A stretch of DNA of 37,206 nt, taken from NCBI RefSeq assembly GCF_000987765.1, contig NZ_LAHP01000026.1:1-37206 (forward strand), in the 5' to 3' direction. Positions 25,893 through 34,325 of this stretch are shown one piece after another (the first letter of the stretch is position 1; each line of letters opens with the position of its first letter). The notes beneath the pieces were generated by a model. It was not told where the DNA came from. It was given only the letters and a program-made list of their open reading frames with translations, and searched no databases. This DNA comes from Arsukibacterium sp. MJ3. GTDB lineage: Bacteria > Pseudomonadota > Gammaproteobacteria > Enterobacterales > Alteromonadaceae. The translations under genes and the position numbers were made by a program.

Positions 25893-27269
25893 TTAATTCT
25901 CAACGGCAATGCGCCCGGTTATCACGGCTTGTTGCCAGACACGCGGCTGAGGGGCCAGCACAAATAAATCACCATTTTGGCCGGTAAATTGCTGAGGTAC
26001 ACCCGCTAACTTAGCGACAGCGGCATTTGCCCGCATATGCGCGGCTTCGCCGTGTACCGGTATGGCGATGGCCGGTTGCACATAGCGATATAATAAATCT
26101 AGTTCACCTTGATTCGGGTGGCCCGAAACATGAATAGGTAACGGGCTGTCGGCACTTTGCAAGGTACGTACTTTCAATAGCGATAACTGCGCTATCAAGC
26201 GGCTAACCAACATTTCATTGCCGGGGATCAGGATAGAGCTAAACAGTACCAGATCGTTTTCTTCCACTAACAAATGCGGATGGCGCTGCTGCGCTAAGCG
26301 GCTAAGTGCAGCCCGCGGCTCGCCCTGACTACCCGTCGCTGCCACCAGCACTTCATTAGCCGGCAGGTAGCCAACATGAGAGGCATCAATAAGGGGTATA
26401 TCCTCAGGCCAGTAGCCACAGGCTCTGGCTACACCCACCATATTTTCCATAGCGCGGCCAAACAAAGCCAGGTAGCGGCCGGTGCGCCGGGCGACATGGC
26501 CCAGGCTAATTAAGCGGCCAATATTACTGCTAAAACCGCTAACAATAACGCGTTGTTTCTCATGACGAATAACGTCATATAGCGCATGATAACAAGCGGT
26601 TTCAGACTCTGAAAAACCGGGTTTTAAGGCATTAGTAGAGTCACACACCATAGCAGTAATATCTTGCTCTGCCAGGCGTTTAAATACTTGTGGTTTAAAT
26701 GGCCGGCCGGTCATTGGCCCGTGGTCAATTTTCCAGTCAGCAGTATGAAACACCTTACCAGCAGCCGTAGTAATTAGCAGCGCCTGTGGCTCGGGTATAG
26801 AATGGGTAATATTGAGCCAGTTAATTAAAAAAGGGCCAATGTTACAAGTACCACCGGGCGGTATTTCAATAATCGGCATATCCTGGGATACACCGCTACG
26901 GGCAATTTTGCGGCGTAATATTTCAGCGGCAAAAGGCGTACAATACACCGGGCAGCCAAAGCGTGGCCACAAAAAAGGTAAGGCACCAATATGATCTTCA
27001 TGAGCATGAGTAATAACAATACCCGCCAATAATTCTTTGCGTTTAGCAATAAATGCTGGATCGGCAGCCTGAACCTCGGCAGTTATCGGGCTGGTTATGG
27101 GCTGCAGCGGGTTGTAGAAGGTCACGCCGCAATCTACCATTAACCAGCGGCTATCATGGCCATATAAGTTAAGGTTCATGCCAATTTCACCGCAACCACC
27201 CAACGGTAAAAACCATAAATCATTTGGACCAGGCAGTAAATCAGGGGGTAAACTAACAGTCAAAACCAC
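25893..27269 (-). CDS. RNase J-like metallo-beta-lactamase fold protein
   Basis: This 458-residue protein has the MBL metal site THAHEDHIGALP (His88, His90, Asp92, His93) and the beta-CASP features of COG0595, including GGCGEIGMNL, VDCGVTFYNP, HTADWKIDH, VCDSTNA, SGFSSNIGR and VSGHPNQGEL. It is shorter than Bacillus RNase J (about 555) because it lacks most of the C-terminal domain. RNase J enzymes degrade or process RNA as endo- and 5'-exonucleases; in gammaproteobacteria such proteins are scattered and their role is less clear. The start is ambiguous: GTG at 27269 sits only 1 bp from AAAGGA, so a TTG two codons later (27263) may be used. It may share a transcript with the 61-aa gene. Confidence 0.85.
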   Translation of the reverse strand: MVLTVSLPPDLLPGPNDLWFLPLGGCGEIGMNLNLYGHDSRWLMVDCGVTFYNPLQPITSPITAEVQAADPAFIAKRKELLAGIVITHAHEDHIGALPFLWPRFGCPVYCTPFAAEILRRKIARSGVSQDMPIIEIPPGGTCNIGPFLINWLNITHSIPEPQALLITTAAGKVFHTADWKIDHGPMTGRPFKPQVFKRLAEQDITAMVCDSTNALKPGFSESETACYHALYDVIRHEKQRVIVSGFSSNIGRLISLGHVARRTGRYLALFGRAMENMVGVARACGYWPEDIPLIDASHVGYLPANEVLVAATGSQGEPRAALSRLAQQRHPHLLVEENDLVLFSSILIPGNEMLVSRLIAQLSLLKVRTLQSADSPLPIHVSGHPNQGELDLLYRYVQPAIAIPVHGEAAHMRANAAVAKLAGVPQQFTGQNGDLFVLAPQPRVWQQAVITGRIAVEN

Positions 27270-27377
27270 ATCCTTTAACTGGAGAAAGAGTAGAGTGTAC
27301 GCAATACAGAATAATTAAGTACACTGGGTAGTAATTTAAATACGCATCTTGTGCAGTCATAAAGCAGATATCACGCC

Positions 27378-27815
27378 CTAGCCGGGTTTGTCCCAATCGC
27401 GCTGCATTTCAATAAATAAAAATGACGCGGTCCAGGTAATTAGCACCAAGCCCGTTAACGACTCAATACCGGTTAAGTATCGTAAATCACCAGTGGGTGC
27501 TATATCACCAAAGCCAACCGTGCTAAATACGGTAAATGAAAAATACATACAGTCCATTAGGCTGCCATCAAAATTACCCGTAAGTTCACCCCAGCCCTCG
27601 GCTTTATGCTTAAAATAATAGGCCAGCGCAAATAGCCAAATTTCGATAACATGTGCAATTAAAGCGCTAAAAACCCCGAATAAGATGCGATAACGATGTT
27701 TAATCTTAAGTTTAGGGATGTACAGGGTAAAACGGTATAAAAATTCATAATGCACCATAACCACAGCAGCCACCACTAGGCTGTTAATTAACCAGACATA
27801 CACCAATACATTCAC
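27378..27815 (-). CDS. Potassium-channel-like two-pore-helix membrane protein
   Basis: This 145-residue protein contains a channel pore module: helix about 42-68, re-entrant loop with selectivity filter STVGFGD (about 98-104) and a helix at about 112-135. A further N-terminal helix lies at about 5-27. TVGFGD is the K+ filter found in the Ion_trans_2 family. No RCK/TrkA or cyclic-nucleotide domain follows, so it has no obvious gate. It presumably forms a tetramer in the inner membrane. The ATG at 27815 has AAGGAG 4 bp upstream. It lies 108 bp upstream of the RNase J-like gene in the same direction. Confidence 0.85.
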   Translation of the reverse strand: MNVLVYVWLINSLVVAAVVMVHYEFLYRFTLYIPKLKIKHRYRILFGVFSALIAHVIEIWLFALAYYFKHKAEGWGELTGNFDGSLMDCMYFSFTVFSTVGFGDIAPTGDLRYLTGIESLTGLVLITWTASFLFIEMQRDWDKPG

Positions 27816-27872
27816 TCCTTAAATAAATGGCTATTGCGCCATTGCAAAAACGTTGTACTCAAACATATTAGT

Positions 27873-27899
27873 CAGACAGTAATGCCCTGTTACTGTCTG
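27873..27899. promoter_or_regulatory. Perfect 10-bp inverted repeat in divergent intergenic region
   Basis: CAGACAGTAA (27873-27882) and TTACTGTCTG (27890-27899) are perfect inverted copies with a 7-bp spacer. They lie between the minus-strand channel gene and the plus-strand PA2779-type gene. There is no T-tract, so an operator is more likely than a terminator. Confidence 0.4.
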
Positions 27900-28053
27900 T
27901 CACTGGTCACAATCTGCTCTGTTGCATAGGGCAGGTTAATCGTCTACTCTTTCGAGGTGATAAATGTTAACTAGCCAGCGGTGTAAATCTTCGCTAAAAA
28001 CCAAGTTTACTCTAAAAGCGTCTGCTTTATAAAATAGTGTTTAAGGATAAATA

Positions 28054-28428
28054 ATGAATAAATTTATAACAGTCAGCATCGTGATGTCACTATTAATCTT
28101 CGGTATCGGCCAGGCAATGGCCGGAGTTTACAGCTCAGATCAAGTCATCGTGAATCAGCAACATCACTATAATAAACAGCAAGTATTGTCTTTTGTAGAC
28201 AACGAGCAAGTACAACAAAAACTGGTTCAGCTTGGTGTCAACCCTGCTGACGCTAAACACCGCATAGCCAACATGACCAATGAAGAGCTTACCGCGTTAA
28301 ACACCCAAATGAACGACATGCCCTCTGGTGGCATTATCGGTACTATTGTAACGGTATTAGTCGTCGTCGCGGTGTTGGATCTGATGGGCATTACCGACGT
28401 TTATCCTTTTATCCGTCCAATCGGTTAA
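28054..28428 (+). CDS. PA2779 family protein
   Basis: This 124-residue protein has a signal peptide (MNKFITVSIVMSLLIFGIGQAMA, cleavage after AMA likely). A polar middle follows with VLSFVDNEQVQQKLVQLGVNPADAKHRI, and then a C-terminal membrane helix (about 93-114, GGIIGTIVTVLVVVAVLDLMG). This is the PA2779 family, found next to a C39-type peptidase lipoprotein (PA2778 family), as here. Its function is unknown. The ATG at 28054 has AAGGA 7 bp upstream. The PA2778-type gene starts 8 bp after its stop, so the pair is one operon. Confidence 0.88.
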   Translation: MNKFITVSIVMSLLIFGIGQAMAGVYSSDQVIVNQQHHYNKQQVLSFVDNEQVQQKLVQLGVNPADAKHRIANMTNEELTALNTQMNDMPSGGIIGTIVTVLVVVAVLDLMGITDVYPFIRPIG

Positions 28429-28435
28429 TTATTTT

Positions 28436-29443
28436 ATGCTTTTACCGTGGCAGACTTGCCTGTTGGCAGGTCTGTTAATATTGCTTAGTGCCTGTCAAAC
28501 CCCAATACAAACTAAACAACTTTTGACAACACCGCCTAACATTGCGCGGCAATACCTTATCCCAGAAGTACCCTTTTATCCCCAGCAACAGTTTTTTTGC
28601 GGGCCGACTACCCTATCTGAAGTAGCCGGTTTTTATGGGCTTAAGCAAAGCCCAGCCACCATTGCCCCAAACACGTTTATCTCTGGCTTAGATGGCACCT
28701 TACAAATTGAAATGATAGCCGCTACCCGGCAACTCGGTCTGCTGGCTTACGCACAACGTGCCAACATGAGCCAGTTGTTAAGCCTGGTCGCTGACAATAT
28801 CCCTGTTATCGTGCTGCAAAACAATGCTATTGCTTTGCTGCCTCAATGGCATTATGCCGTGGTTATTGGTTATGATCTTGATACTGCAGAAATTGTGTTA
28901 CATAGCGGAATAACAGCAGCACATCGTCTAAACTTTGCCACTTTCGAGCGCACCTGGCGGCGAGGCAACTATTGGATGTTAGCCATGCTACCGAGCAATA
29001 AGGCCAGTAAACATCTCGATCCCTTTATATATACCAAGGCCTGTCAGGATTTGCTGAACACCCATCAGGTAGACACCGGTATAGCCGCGCTTAACACTGC
29101 CACAAAACAATGGCCTGAATACTGGTTACCATATTTTTTACTGGGCAATCATTATTTTTCAACCGAGCCTTTGGTTGCTGCCACCTGGTTTTTGCAAGGC
29201 CTAGCATTTGCTCAGCACGAAATAGCTTATCTGAATAATTACGCTATGCTGTTAAGTACACTTCACTGCCATAGTAACGCGACTGCATTAATTGCAGCCG
29301 CACTACTAGTATCGCCAGATGATGCCAATTTGTTAGATAGCCAGCAGCAAATTCGCGCCGCTAAACAATTAGCTACTAACGCTAACTTGCCCTGCCAGAT
29401 TGATACCACTGCATTTTCAACTGTTTCTGACAGCCGCCCTTGA
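28436..29443 (+). CDS. PA2778 family C39-like cysteine peptidase lipoprotein with TPR
   Basis: This 335-residue protein has a lipoprotein signal ending LILLSAC (lipid-modified Cys20). A C39-like papain-fold domain follows, with catalytic Cys55 in FYPQQQFFCGPTTLSEVAGF and His139 in PQWHYAVVIGYDLDT, then a TPR-like C-terminal part (about 200-320). It is anchored to a membrane and faces the periplasm or outside. C39-like domains cleave leader or polypeptide substrates, but no peptide substrate is nearby. The preceding PA2779-type gene is 8 bp away and is the conserved partner, so they probably act together. Start ATG at 28436 lacks a strong ribosome site and may depend on coupling. Confidence 0.87.
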   Translation: MLLPWQTCLLAGLLILLSACQTPIQTKQLLTTPPNIARQYLIPEVPFYPQQQFFCGPTTLSEVAGFYGLKQSPATIAPNTFISGLDGTLQIEMIAATRQLGLLAYAQRANMSQLLSLVADNIPVIVLQNNAIALLPQWHYAVVIGYDLDTAEIVLHSGITAAHRLNFATFERTWRRGNYWMLAMLPSNKASKHLDPFIYTKACQDLLNTHQVDTGIAALNTATKQWPEYWLPYFLLGNHYFSTEPLVAATWFLQGLAFAQHEIAYLNNYAMLLSTLHCHSNATALIAAALLVSPDDANLLDSQQQIRAAKQLATNANLPCQIDTTAFSTVSDSRP

Positions 29444-29500
29444 GTAGCATGCCGGCTTTGTCTACAATGGCGAATATTTTATTTAGCACAGATCAGAGCC

Positions 29501-29749
29501 ATGAACGACACAACGCCACCACCAGCCTTACCAGATCGCCTTTCTGTTAACCCCCGAAGCCCACATTATGTAACAGCCGTTTTCGAGCACGATGTAGGTA
29601 TTCGGTTAAACGGTAAAGAGCGGTTTGACGTTGAAGAATATTGCATCAGTGAAGGTTGGGTAAAAGTTGCCGCAGCCAAAGCACTGGACCGCCGCGGCCA
29701 ACCATTAATAATGACGGTTAAAGGTACAGTAGAAGCGTTTTATCGATAG
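29501..29749 (+). CDS. DUF3297 family protein
   Basis: This 82-residue soluble protein matches DUF3297: PALPDRLSVNPRSPHYVTAV, FEHDVGIRLNGKERFDVEEY, CISEGWVKVAAAKALDRRGQ and the end VKGTVEAFYR. The family is conserved in proteobacteria and its function is unknown. It is a complete, normal-length copy. The ATG at 29501 is preceded by CAGAGCC. It lies 57 bp after the PA2778-type gene on the same strand and may be a separate unit. Confidence 0.9.
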   Translation: MNDTTPPPALPDRLSVNPRSPHYVTAVFEHDVGIRLNGKERFDVEEYCISEGWVKVAAAKALDRRGQPLIMTVKGTVEAFYR

Positions 29750-30325
29750 GACATGTCAAACAATAACTGATAATTGCTAGGGCACATAACTGCAGGGTTA
29801 CTTCCGGGGTCCGCCAAGCTAGCATACAGGTAACCGCATGAGTGTTCATTTTCCGCGCATTCGGCTAAACCCTGCTGCTAGTACTGCCTTAAAGTAACCG
29901 GTTTTAATCCAAACACGCTATTGTTTTGCCGCGATGCTACCTTTAGATGGCTCCGCTCTTAGCATGTTTAAAGATAAATGACGCAGCAGTGACCAATTTT
30001 CCGCAGTATTCCCCTGATAAATCTGGCAAGCGTCTTCTTTTATGCTGGCAGTTCATGACCATTGAGGGTTAGATAAACAAAACTTAATATTAAACAGTTT
30101 AATGGTATTTTTACCTTTAGTGACTTGTGGCACTGGCATGCCACACAGTTGAAATATATTCCGGAATATTTGTAATTACTGCAGGGGCAGCAAATACAAT
30201 AAATAAAATGTAGTTTTAAAACAAGTAAATATACTTGGTCTGTTTTTTGCTTTAATAATTTCTAGTAAATTGTAACTGTTATAAATTGTTAAGCTTAACC
30301 CCTATTTACTTCTAAGGAAAAAACG
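29750..30325. other. Intergenic region with several palindromes, no gene
   Basis: No gene is supported here. It holds two symmetrical elements: TGTGGCA-N6-TGCCACA (30126-30145) and the 14-bp palindrome ATATTCCGGAATAT (30156-30169). A weaker one is CAAGTA-N4-TACTTG (30222-30237). They lie 90-200 bp upstream of the entericidin-like gene and may belong to its control region. The right end is AT-rich (TATAAATTG), fitting a promoter. Confidence 0.4.
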
Positions 30326-30472
30326 ATGAACATAAAATTACCACGGTCGCTGACGTTATTCCTGGTGGTGTTATTTAGTGCTGCTGTTGTTTCCTGTGCC
30401 ACTATTGACGGTGCAGGTCAAGACATTGAAAGCGCTGGCGAAGAGATTCAAGAAGCAGCAGAAGGAAACTAG
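30326..30472 (+). CDS. Entericidin-like small lipoprotein
   Basis: This 48-residue protein begins MNIKLPRSLTLFLVVLFSAA and has a lipobox VVSC (Cys24). The mature part ATIDGAGQDIESAGEEIQEA is a short amphipathic Gly/Ala-rich acidic helix, as in EcnA/EcnB. Entericidins are stationary-phase or osmotic-stress lipoproteins of the toxin/antidote type in E. coli. Only one copy is seen here, so a paired toxin-antidote locus is not supported. The ATG at 30326 has TAAGGAA about 7 bp upstream. It is too small for many gene finders. Confidence 0.85.
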   Translation: MNIKLPRSLTLFLVVLFSAAVVSCATIDGAGQDIESAGEEIQEAAEGN

Positions 30473-30682
30473 CTAGCGCCTTTACTAGCGACAGGATGGC
30501 TGGTTTAAATAAAGTTATTTAGCAATCCACAGCATGTTGAAGTGATGCTTAAGTCATTAAACATTGGCAATGCGGGCATACTGTTTGACGGTGTGTAAAT
30601 AAATTTGCAGAAAGTGACTTAAGTACTTCTACAGTGCTTAGCGAAGTGTCCACTGTTGCTGGTACAGATAAAAACGTGCGTT

Positions 30683-30719
30683 GCCTGCTACACAATACAA
30701 ACGTAATTGTGTAACAGGC
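30683..30719. terminator. Hairpin between entericidin-like gene and catalase gene
   Basis: GCCTGCTACACAAT (30683-30696) pairs with ATTGTGTAACAGGC (30706-30719), 13 of 14 bp, with a 9-nt loop. The plus side is followed by ATAATTTATTTT. It lies just beyond the stop of the minus-strand catalase gene. It could terminate both sides, but the T-tract is imperfect. Confidence 0.5.
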
Positions 30720-30724
30720 ATAAT

Positions 30725-33103
30725 TTATTTTACAAATTCACTCTCTCTTGATAAATGACGATGGGCGGCAATCGCATCGATAATCTCAGAAGTCATTTCG
30801 CCTAATTCATCACTGGTTGTCATTAGGATACCGTGGTCACTATTGTTGACTGTTGCAATACCGGCCATTTCCAATAACTGCTTTGCTGCGCCTATTGCCA
30901 GTATGGTCTTACCGTGCCTAAATGCATCTTTTACAAACGCCATGGTATCTACATTGGAAGCAAGCGCCTGCACCGATTTTATACCATCAGATAGCATTAA
31001 TGCATCAAACAATACCGATGGGGAATTCTCCATTGATTTATTTGCAACTATTTTTTCACCATTGACACCTTCAAACATGCCAACTCTCGAACCCACAAAA
31101 TGCACCACTGCACCTGCTTCAATTAATGCATTGTAAAGTTCTGCCAATGAGGCTTGCTCAACTCCATCTTCGATTAATATTGCAATTTGACGACTGCGAA
31201 TACCACATTCACCTGGTAGTGCCGTTAACGACAAAGATGGAGAAATCGAAACTTCAGGCTGCGATAGTTCAATAAAGGCTTTTGGCATAGCTTCAGGAAC
31301 CTCCATCCCTAACCCTTTCGCAACTTCCGCGGCCAACTCCTCAGACACATTTACTAACGATGATAACATTCTATCTCTAATAGCAAGTACCTCAACTTTG
31401 CTAAGCTCGAAGCGAAAAGCACTGGCTATATGAGCTTGCTCGATCGCCGTTTGACTGTTATAAAATAAAGTAGCCTGGGCATAATGCTCCGAAAACTTTT
31501 CTGGCTTACCACGCATTTTGTCCGCACTGAAGGCCTCTGGGAATGATACAAAACCAGCTGTTCCAGCCTGAAATGGGCAACCACCAGCCAGCGAGTTAGG
31601 CTCGTAAGCAACCCGCCCACGATGTAACGCCTGGCGATGCATGCCATCGCGTTGGTTATTCTGAACGTGACCTAACGCGGAGTTAATTGGGATCTCATGA
31701 AAATTTGGACCGCCGAGGCGAGTGATCTGTGTATCTATATATGAGTGAATGCGACCTGCTAACAAAGGGTCATTTGAAAAATCAATTCCCGGAATGATAT
31801 GTGCTGTGCAAAATGCAACTTGTTCGGTTTCGGCAAAAAAGTTATCTGGGTTACGATTCAGAACCATCCTTCCTACAGGGATCAGTGGCACTAATTCTTC
31901 AGGGATCAACTTGGTCGAGTCGAGAACATCAAAAGTAAAACTTTCGGCTTGTGCTTCACTAAAGATCTGTAACCCCAACTCCCACTCCGGTGATTCGCCA
32001 GACTCAATAGCCTCCCACAAATCCCGTCGATGAAAATCAGGATCGACCCCCGATATTTTCACCGCTTCATCCCATACTAGAGAATGAGTACCCAACAGGG
32101 GTTTCCAGTGAAACTTACAAAAGACTGATTGATTCTGATCGTTAATTAATCGAAACGTATGTACGCCAAAACCCTGCATCATTCGGTAACTGCGAGGTAT
32201 AGCCCTATCTGACATGATCCACATCAACATATGTGTAGATTCAGGCATTAATGAAACAAAGTCCCAAAAAGTGTCATGTGCTGACGCTGCCTGCGGCATA
32301 CCATGATGTGGTTCCGGCTTAACGGCATGAACCAGATCAGGAAACTTCATGGCATCTTGAATAAAGAAAACAGGAATGTTATTGCCCACCAGATCCCAAT
32401 TACCTTCTTCGGTATAAAATTTGACAGCGAAACCACGTGCGTCTCGAGCAGTATCTTTCGAGCCTCGCTCACCAGCCACGGTTGAAAAGCGCACAAATAC
32501 CGGTGTTTTTTTTCCTTTCTCAGCAAACGGTGCAGCAATAGTATATTTACTTATCGAGTCATAAGCTTCGAAATAACCGTGCGCGGCCGAACCTCTGGCA
32601 TGCACAACCCTCTCCGGAATACGTTCATGGTCAAAATGAGTAATTTTTTCACGCAGAATAAAATCTTCTAGCAACGAAGGTCCACGCAATCCAACCTTTA
32701 AAGAATTTTGATTATCGCTTACTTTAACGCCGTGATTAGTCGTTAAGGACTGATCGGTTGCATCAACCCTTACTCTGTTAAGTGAGGAAATAGTCGCGTT
32801 ACTTCCAAGCGGTGCCAAGCTACCCGTTTTTGCTGTACCAATCTTCTCTGAGCAAGTGCTTGCAGTAAATTCACTGGACTTCTGCGCTACAGTATATCCA
32901 GCAGTAGGTGCTATTGCATTATCGTAACCATATTCACGCAACCTATCACTACTGTTAGGCATCTTCGAGACAAATTCGTTGATAGATTCGGCTTGTTCAG
33001 TGACGATATAGTTAGTGTTAAGAATAGTTTTATCACTTACTGTAGGCGTTTTACTTTCACTATTGCTGCATGATAACTTAGCTGTCTTTTTACTTTTAGC
33101 CAT
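30725..33103 (-). CDS. katE: Catalase HPII type with C-terminal DJ-1/PfpI-like domain
   Basis: This 792-residue large-subunit catalase converts H2O2 to water and oxygen. The catalytic His is in ERVVHARGSAAHGYFEAYD (His168 from this start), followed by RFSTVAGERGSKDTARDARG. The proximal heme region is AGRIHSYIDTQITRLGGPNF, with the Tyr ligand. About 625-790 is a class I glutamine amidotransferase-like domain (AILIEDGVEQASLAEL, FDALMLSDGIKSVQAL), as in HPII. It is longer than E. coli KatE (753): an extra 40 or so Ser/Thr/Lys-rich residues precede the core. The ATG at 33103 has GGAGAA 5-6 bp upstream; the frame stays open to 33217, but that part has no ribosome site. Cytoplasmic; in E. coli it is under RpoS control. 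Confidence 0.93.
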   Translation of the reverse strand: MAKSKKTAKLSCSNSESKTPTVSDKTILNTNYIVTEQAESINEFVSKMPNSSDRLREYGYDNAIAPTAGYTVAQKSSEFTASTCSEKIGTAKTGSLAPLGSNATISSLNRVRVDATDQSLTTNHGVKVSDNQNSLKVGLRGPSLLEDFILREKITHFDHERIPERVVHARGSAAHGYFEAYDSISKYTIAAPFAEKGKKTPVFVRFSTVAGERGSKDTARDARGFAVKFYTEEGNWDLVGNNIPVFFIQDAMKFPDLVHAVKPEPHHGMPQAASAHDTFWDFVSLMPESTHMLMWIMSDRAIPRSYRMMQGFGVHTFRLINDQNQSVFCKFHWKPLLGTHSLVWDEAVKISGVDPDFHRRDLWEAIESGESPEWELGLQIFSEAQAESFTFDVLDSTKLIPEELVPLIPVGRMVLNRNPDNFFAETEQVAFCTAHIIPGIDFSNDPLLAGRIHSYIDTQITRLGGPNFHEIPINSALGHVQNNQRDGMHRQALHRGRVAYEPNSLAGGCPFQAGTAGFVSFPEAFSADKMRGKPEKFSEHYAQATLFYNSQTAIEQAHIASAFRFELSKVEVLAIRDRMLSSLVNVSEELAAEVAKGLGMEVPEAMPKAFIELSQPEVSISPSLSLTALPGECGIRSRQIAILIEDGVEQASLAELYNALIEAGAVVHFVGSRVGMFEGVNGEKIVANKSMENSPSVLFDALMLSDGIKSVQALASNVDTMAFVKDAFRHGKTILAIGAAKQLLEMAGIATVNNSDHGILMTTSDELGEMTSEIIDAIAAHRHLSRESEFVK

Positions 33104-33503
33104 TATTGTTCTCCGTTGAGCTGAGATGTCGATATCAGATGTGAATGTGAATGTGAAATACTGAGCATAACCATTATTAATGCCACTAGAACTCGCTTTA
33201 CCATCCGGCTTAAGCATAAATCAGACCAGAAGAAGATGACTGCTTAGCACCCTCGTAACATCTAAATTTCAAAAGTTGCCATATTTACTAGCATGTAATT
33301 TTTTCTCGTTATTGCAAAAAAATTTCAATATTTTTTAGTTATGTAACTTTAAAAGTTAATTTAAAGTACCAATGCAAAAGCTAATAGCATGATATTAAAA
33401 GTTTATTATGACATGGCATTAACTATGCAAACACTTGAAGTGTGAACAGCCGTTCATAAATGCAGTTAGTTAATGTATTTAAATAACAATTAGGAGGCCC
33501 TTC
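33104..33503. other. AT-rich intergenic region between divergent katE and 54-aa gene
   Basis: No gene is seen. This is the promoter space for katE (minus) and the small hydrophilic gene (plus). The middle (about 33260-33420) is strongly AT-rich. I cannot call specific -35/-10 boxes with confidence. Confidence 0.4.
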
Positions 33504-33668
33504 GTGGCTAATCAAAAAGATCAAAGCGGCCGTCCAGGAATGGACGAAGAAAAACGTCAAAGCGGTTCTAACGATTTAAAAGATCAACAAAAATCGGATA
33601 AGCAGAAACAACAGATCAATCCAGACAAAAATCAGTCTACAGACCGAAAAAGTGGTCGTAATCAGTAA
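33504..33668 (+). CDS. Small hydrophilic Gln/Lys/Asp-rich protein (54 aa)
   Basis: GTG at 33504 follows a near-perfect ribosome site (TAGGAGG, 7 bp). The 54-residue product begins MANQKDQSGRPGMDEEKRQS and continues with many Lys, Gln, Asp, Asn and Ser residues. It has no Cys or Trp and no hydrophobic core, so it is likely disordered. The repeated QxSGxxxxxK pattern recalls stress-induced KGG/YciG-like small proteins, but the match is loose. It ends 4 bp before a strong intrinsic terminator, and it lies divergent from katE. A role in stationary phase or stress is an inference from position. Confidence 0.7.
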   Translation: MANQKDQSGRPGMDEEKRQSGSNDLKDQQKSDKQKQQINPDKNQSTDRKSGRNQ

Positions 33669-33672
33669 CTGA

Positions 33673-33699
33673 AAAACCCGGCAGATAATGCCGGGTTTT
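33673..33699 (+). terminator. Intrinsic terminator after the 54-aa gene
   Basis: AAAACCCGGCA-GATAA-TGCCGGGTTTT is a perfect 11-bp stem (33673-33683/33689-33699) with a 5-nt loop and T-rich end. It lies 4 bp after the stop codon of the small gene. Confidence 0.85.
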
Positions 33700-33779
33700 C
33701 TCTTAGCACTTCATACGCTAAGCAAATGCATTAAGATGATAAGCTGCAGACAAAATATTAACAATCTCTGTTGTTACAA

Positions 33780-33945
33780 ACCTTACCATTAATGATATCG
33801 GGGAAAAACTCGTGATAAACAGTTCTCCCGGACGTCTCCCGAAAACCTGACACCAGCACCGAAATTTGTGCAGCGAGATTAAATTTCGTCACGCTAAGTA
33901 AGTGTTAACCTTAGAACGGCAGGAGTGAAAGATTCTGCCGTTTTT
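33780..33945 (+). ncRNA. Candidate structured RNA ending in a terminator
   Basis: No frame is visible here, but the region is rich in inverted repeats. CGAAATTT (33860-33867) pairs with AAATTTCG (33881-33888). CTCCCG/CGTCTCCCG segments lie near 33824-33841 and could pair with ATCGGGG (about 33798-33804). AACGGCAG (33915-33922) pairs with CTGCCGTT (33935-33942), followed by TTTTT, a reasonable intrinsic terminator. It follows a gene that already has its own terminator, so this would be a separate transcript. No known family is recognised. Confidence 0.35.
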
Positions 33946-34325
33946 AAATGCTTGGTATGTTATTACTTGCAGTTAAGATGCCTAGTGGCCGCTGATAAGT
34001 GTCAACAGTATCCTGTTAAAATATATTTAGTGAACAATGCTTGTAAATATTACGCATTATCTGGTAAGCGTTACAAAATTTAAAATAACTTAATGTTGAT
34101 AAAATTATAAGCGCAGTTTCCTAATGTCAGCAAAAAAAGTCTCAAATTTACATCCAGTTGGCTTAATTCTTACGATATACACGTTGCTTTAAATGTTAAA
34201 TACTTAACGCTACGGCAGTAGAGTGTTTTAAACAGCGTCCGTTTAATTAAGTTCGGCTTATACTGAAGCCAGTAGCGCACTACGTTCGCCAAGATAGTGT
34301 TAGCATTCATGACGGCTTAATCTGG
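33946..34325. other. AT-rich intergenic region, no gene
   Basis: This stretch between the candidate RNA and the FAD-dependent protein gene has no supported coding frame or strong repeat. It follows the plus-strand terminator-like hairpin and precedes the stop of the minus-strand gene at 34326. Confidence 0.4.

Noticed and set aside
30326..30472. Full entericidin toxin-antidote locus
   Set aside because: Only one small lipoprotein is present; no second copy is found nearby.
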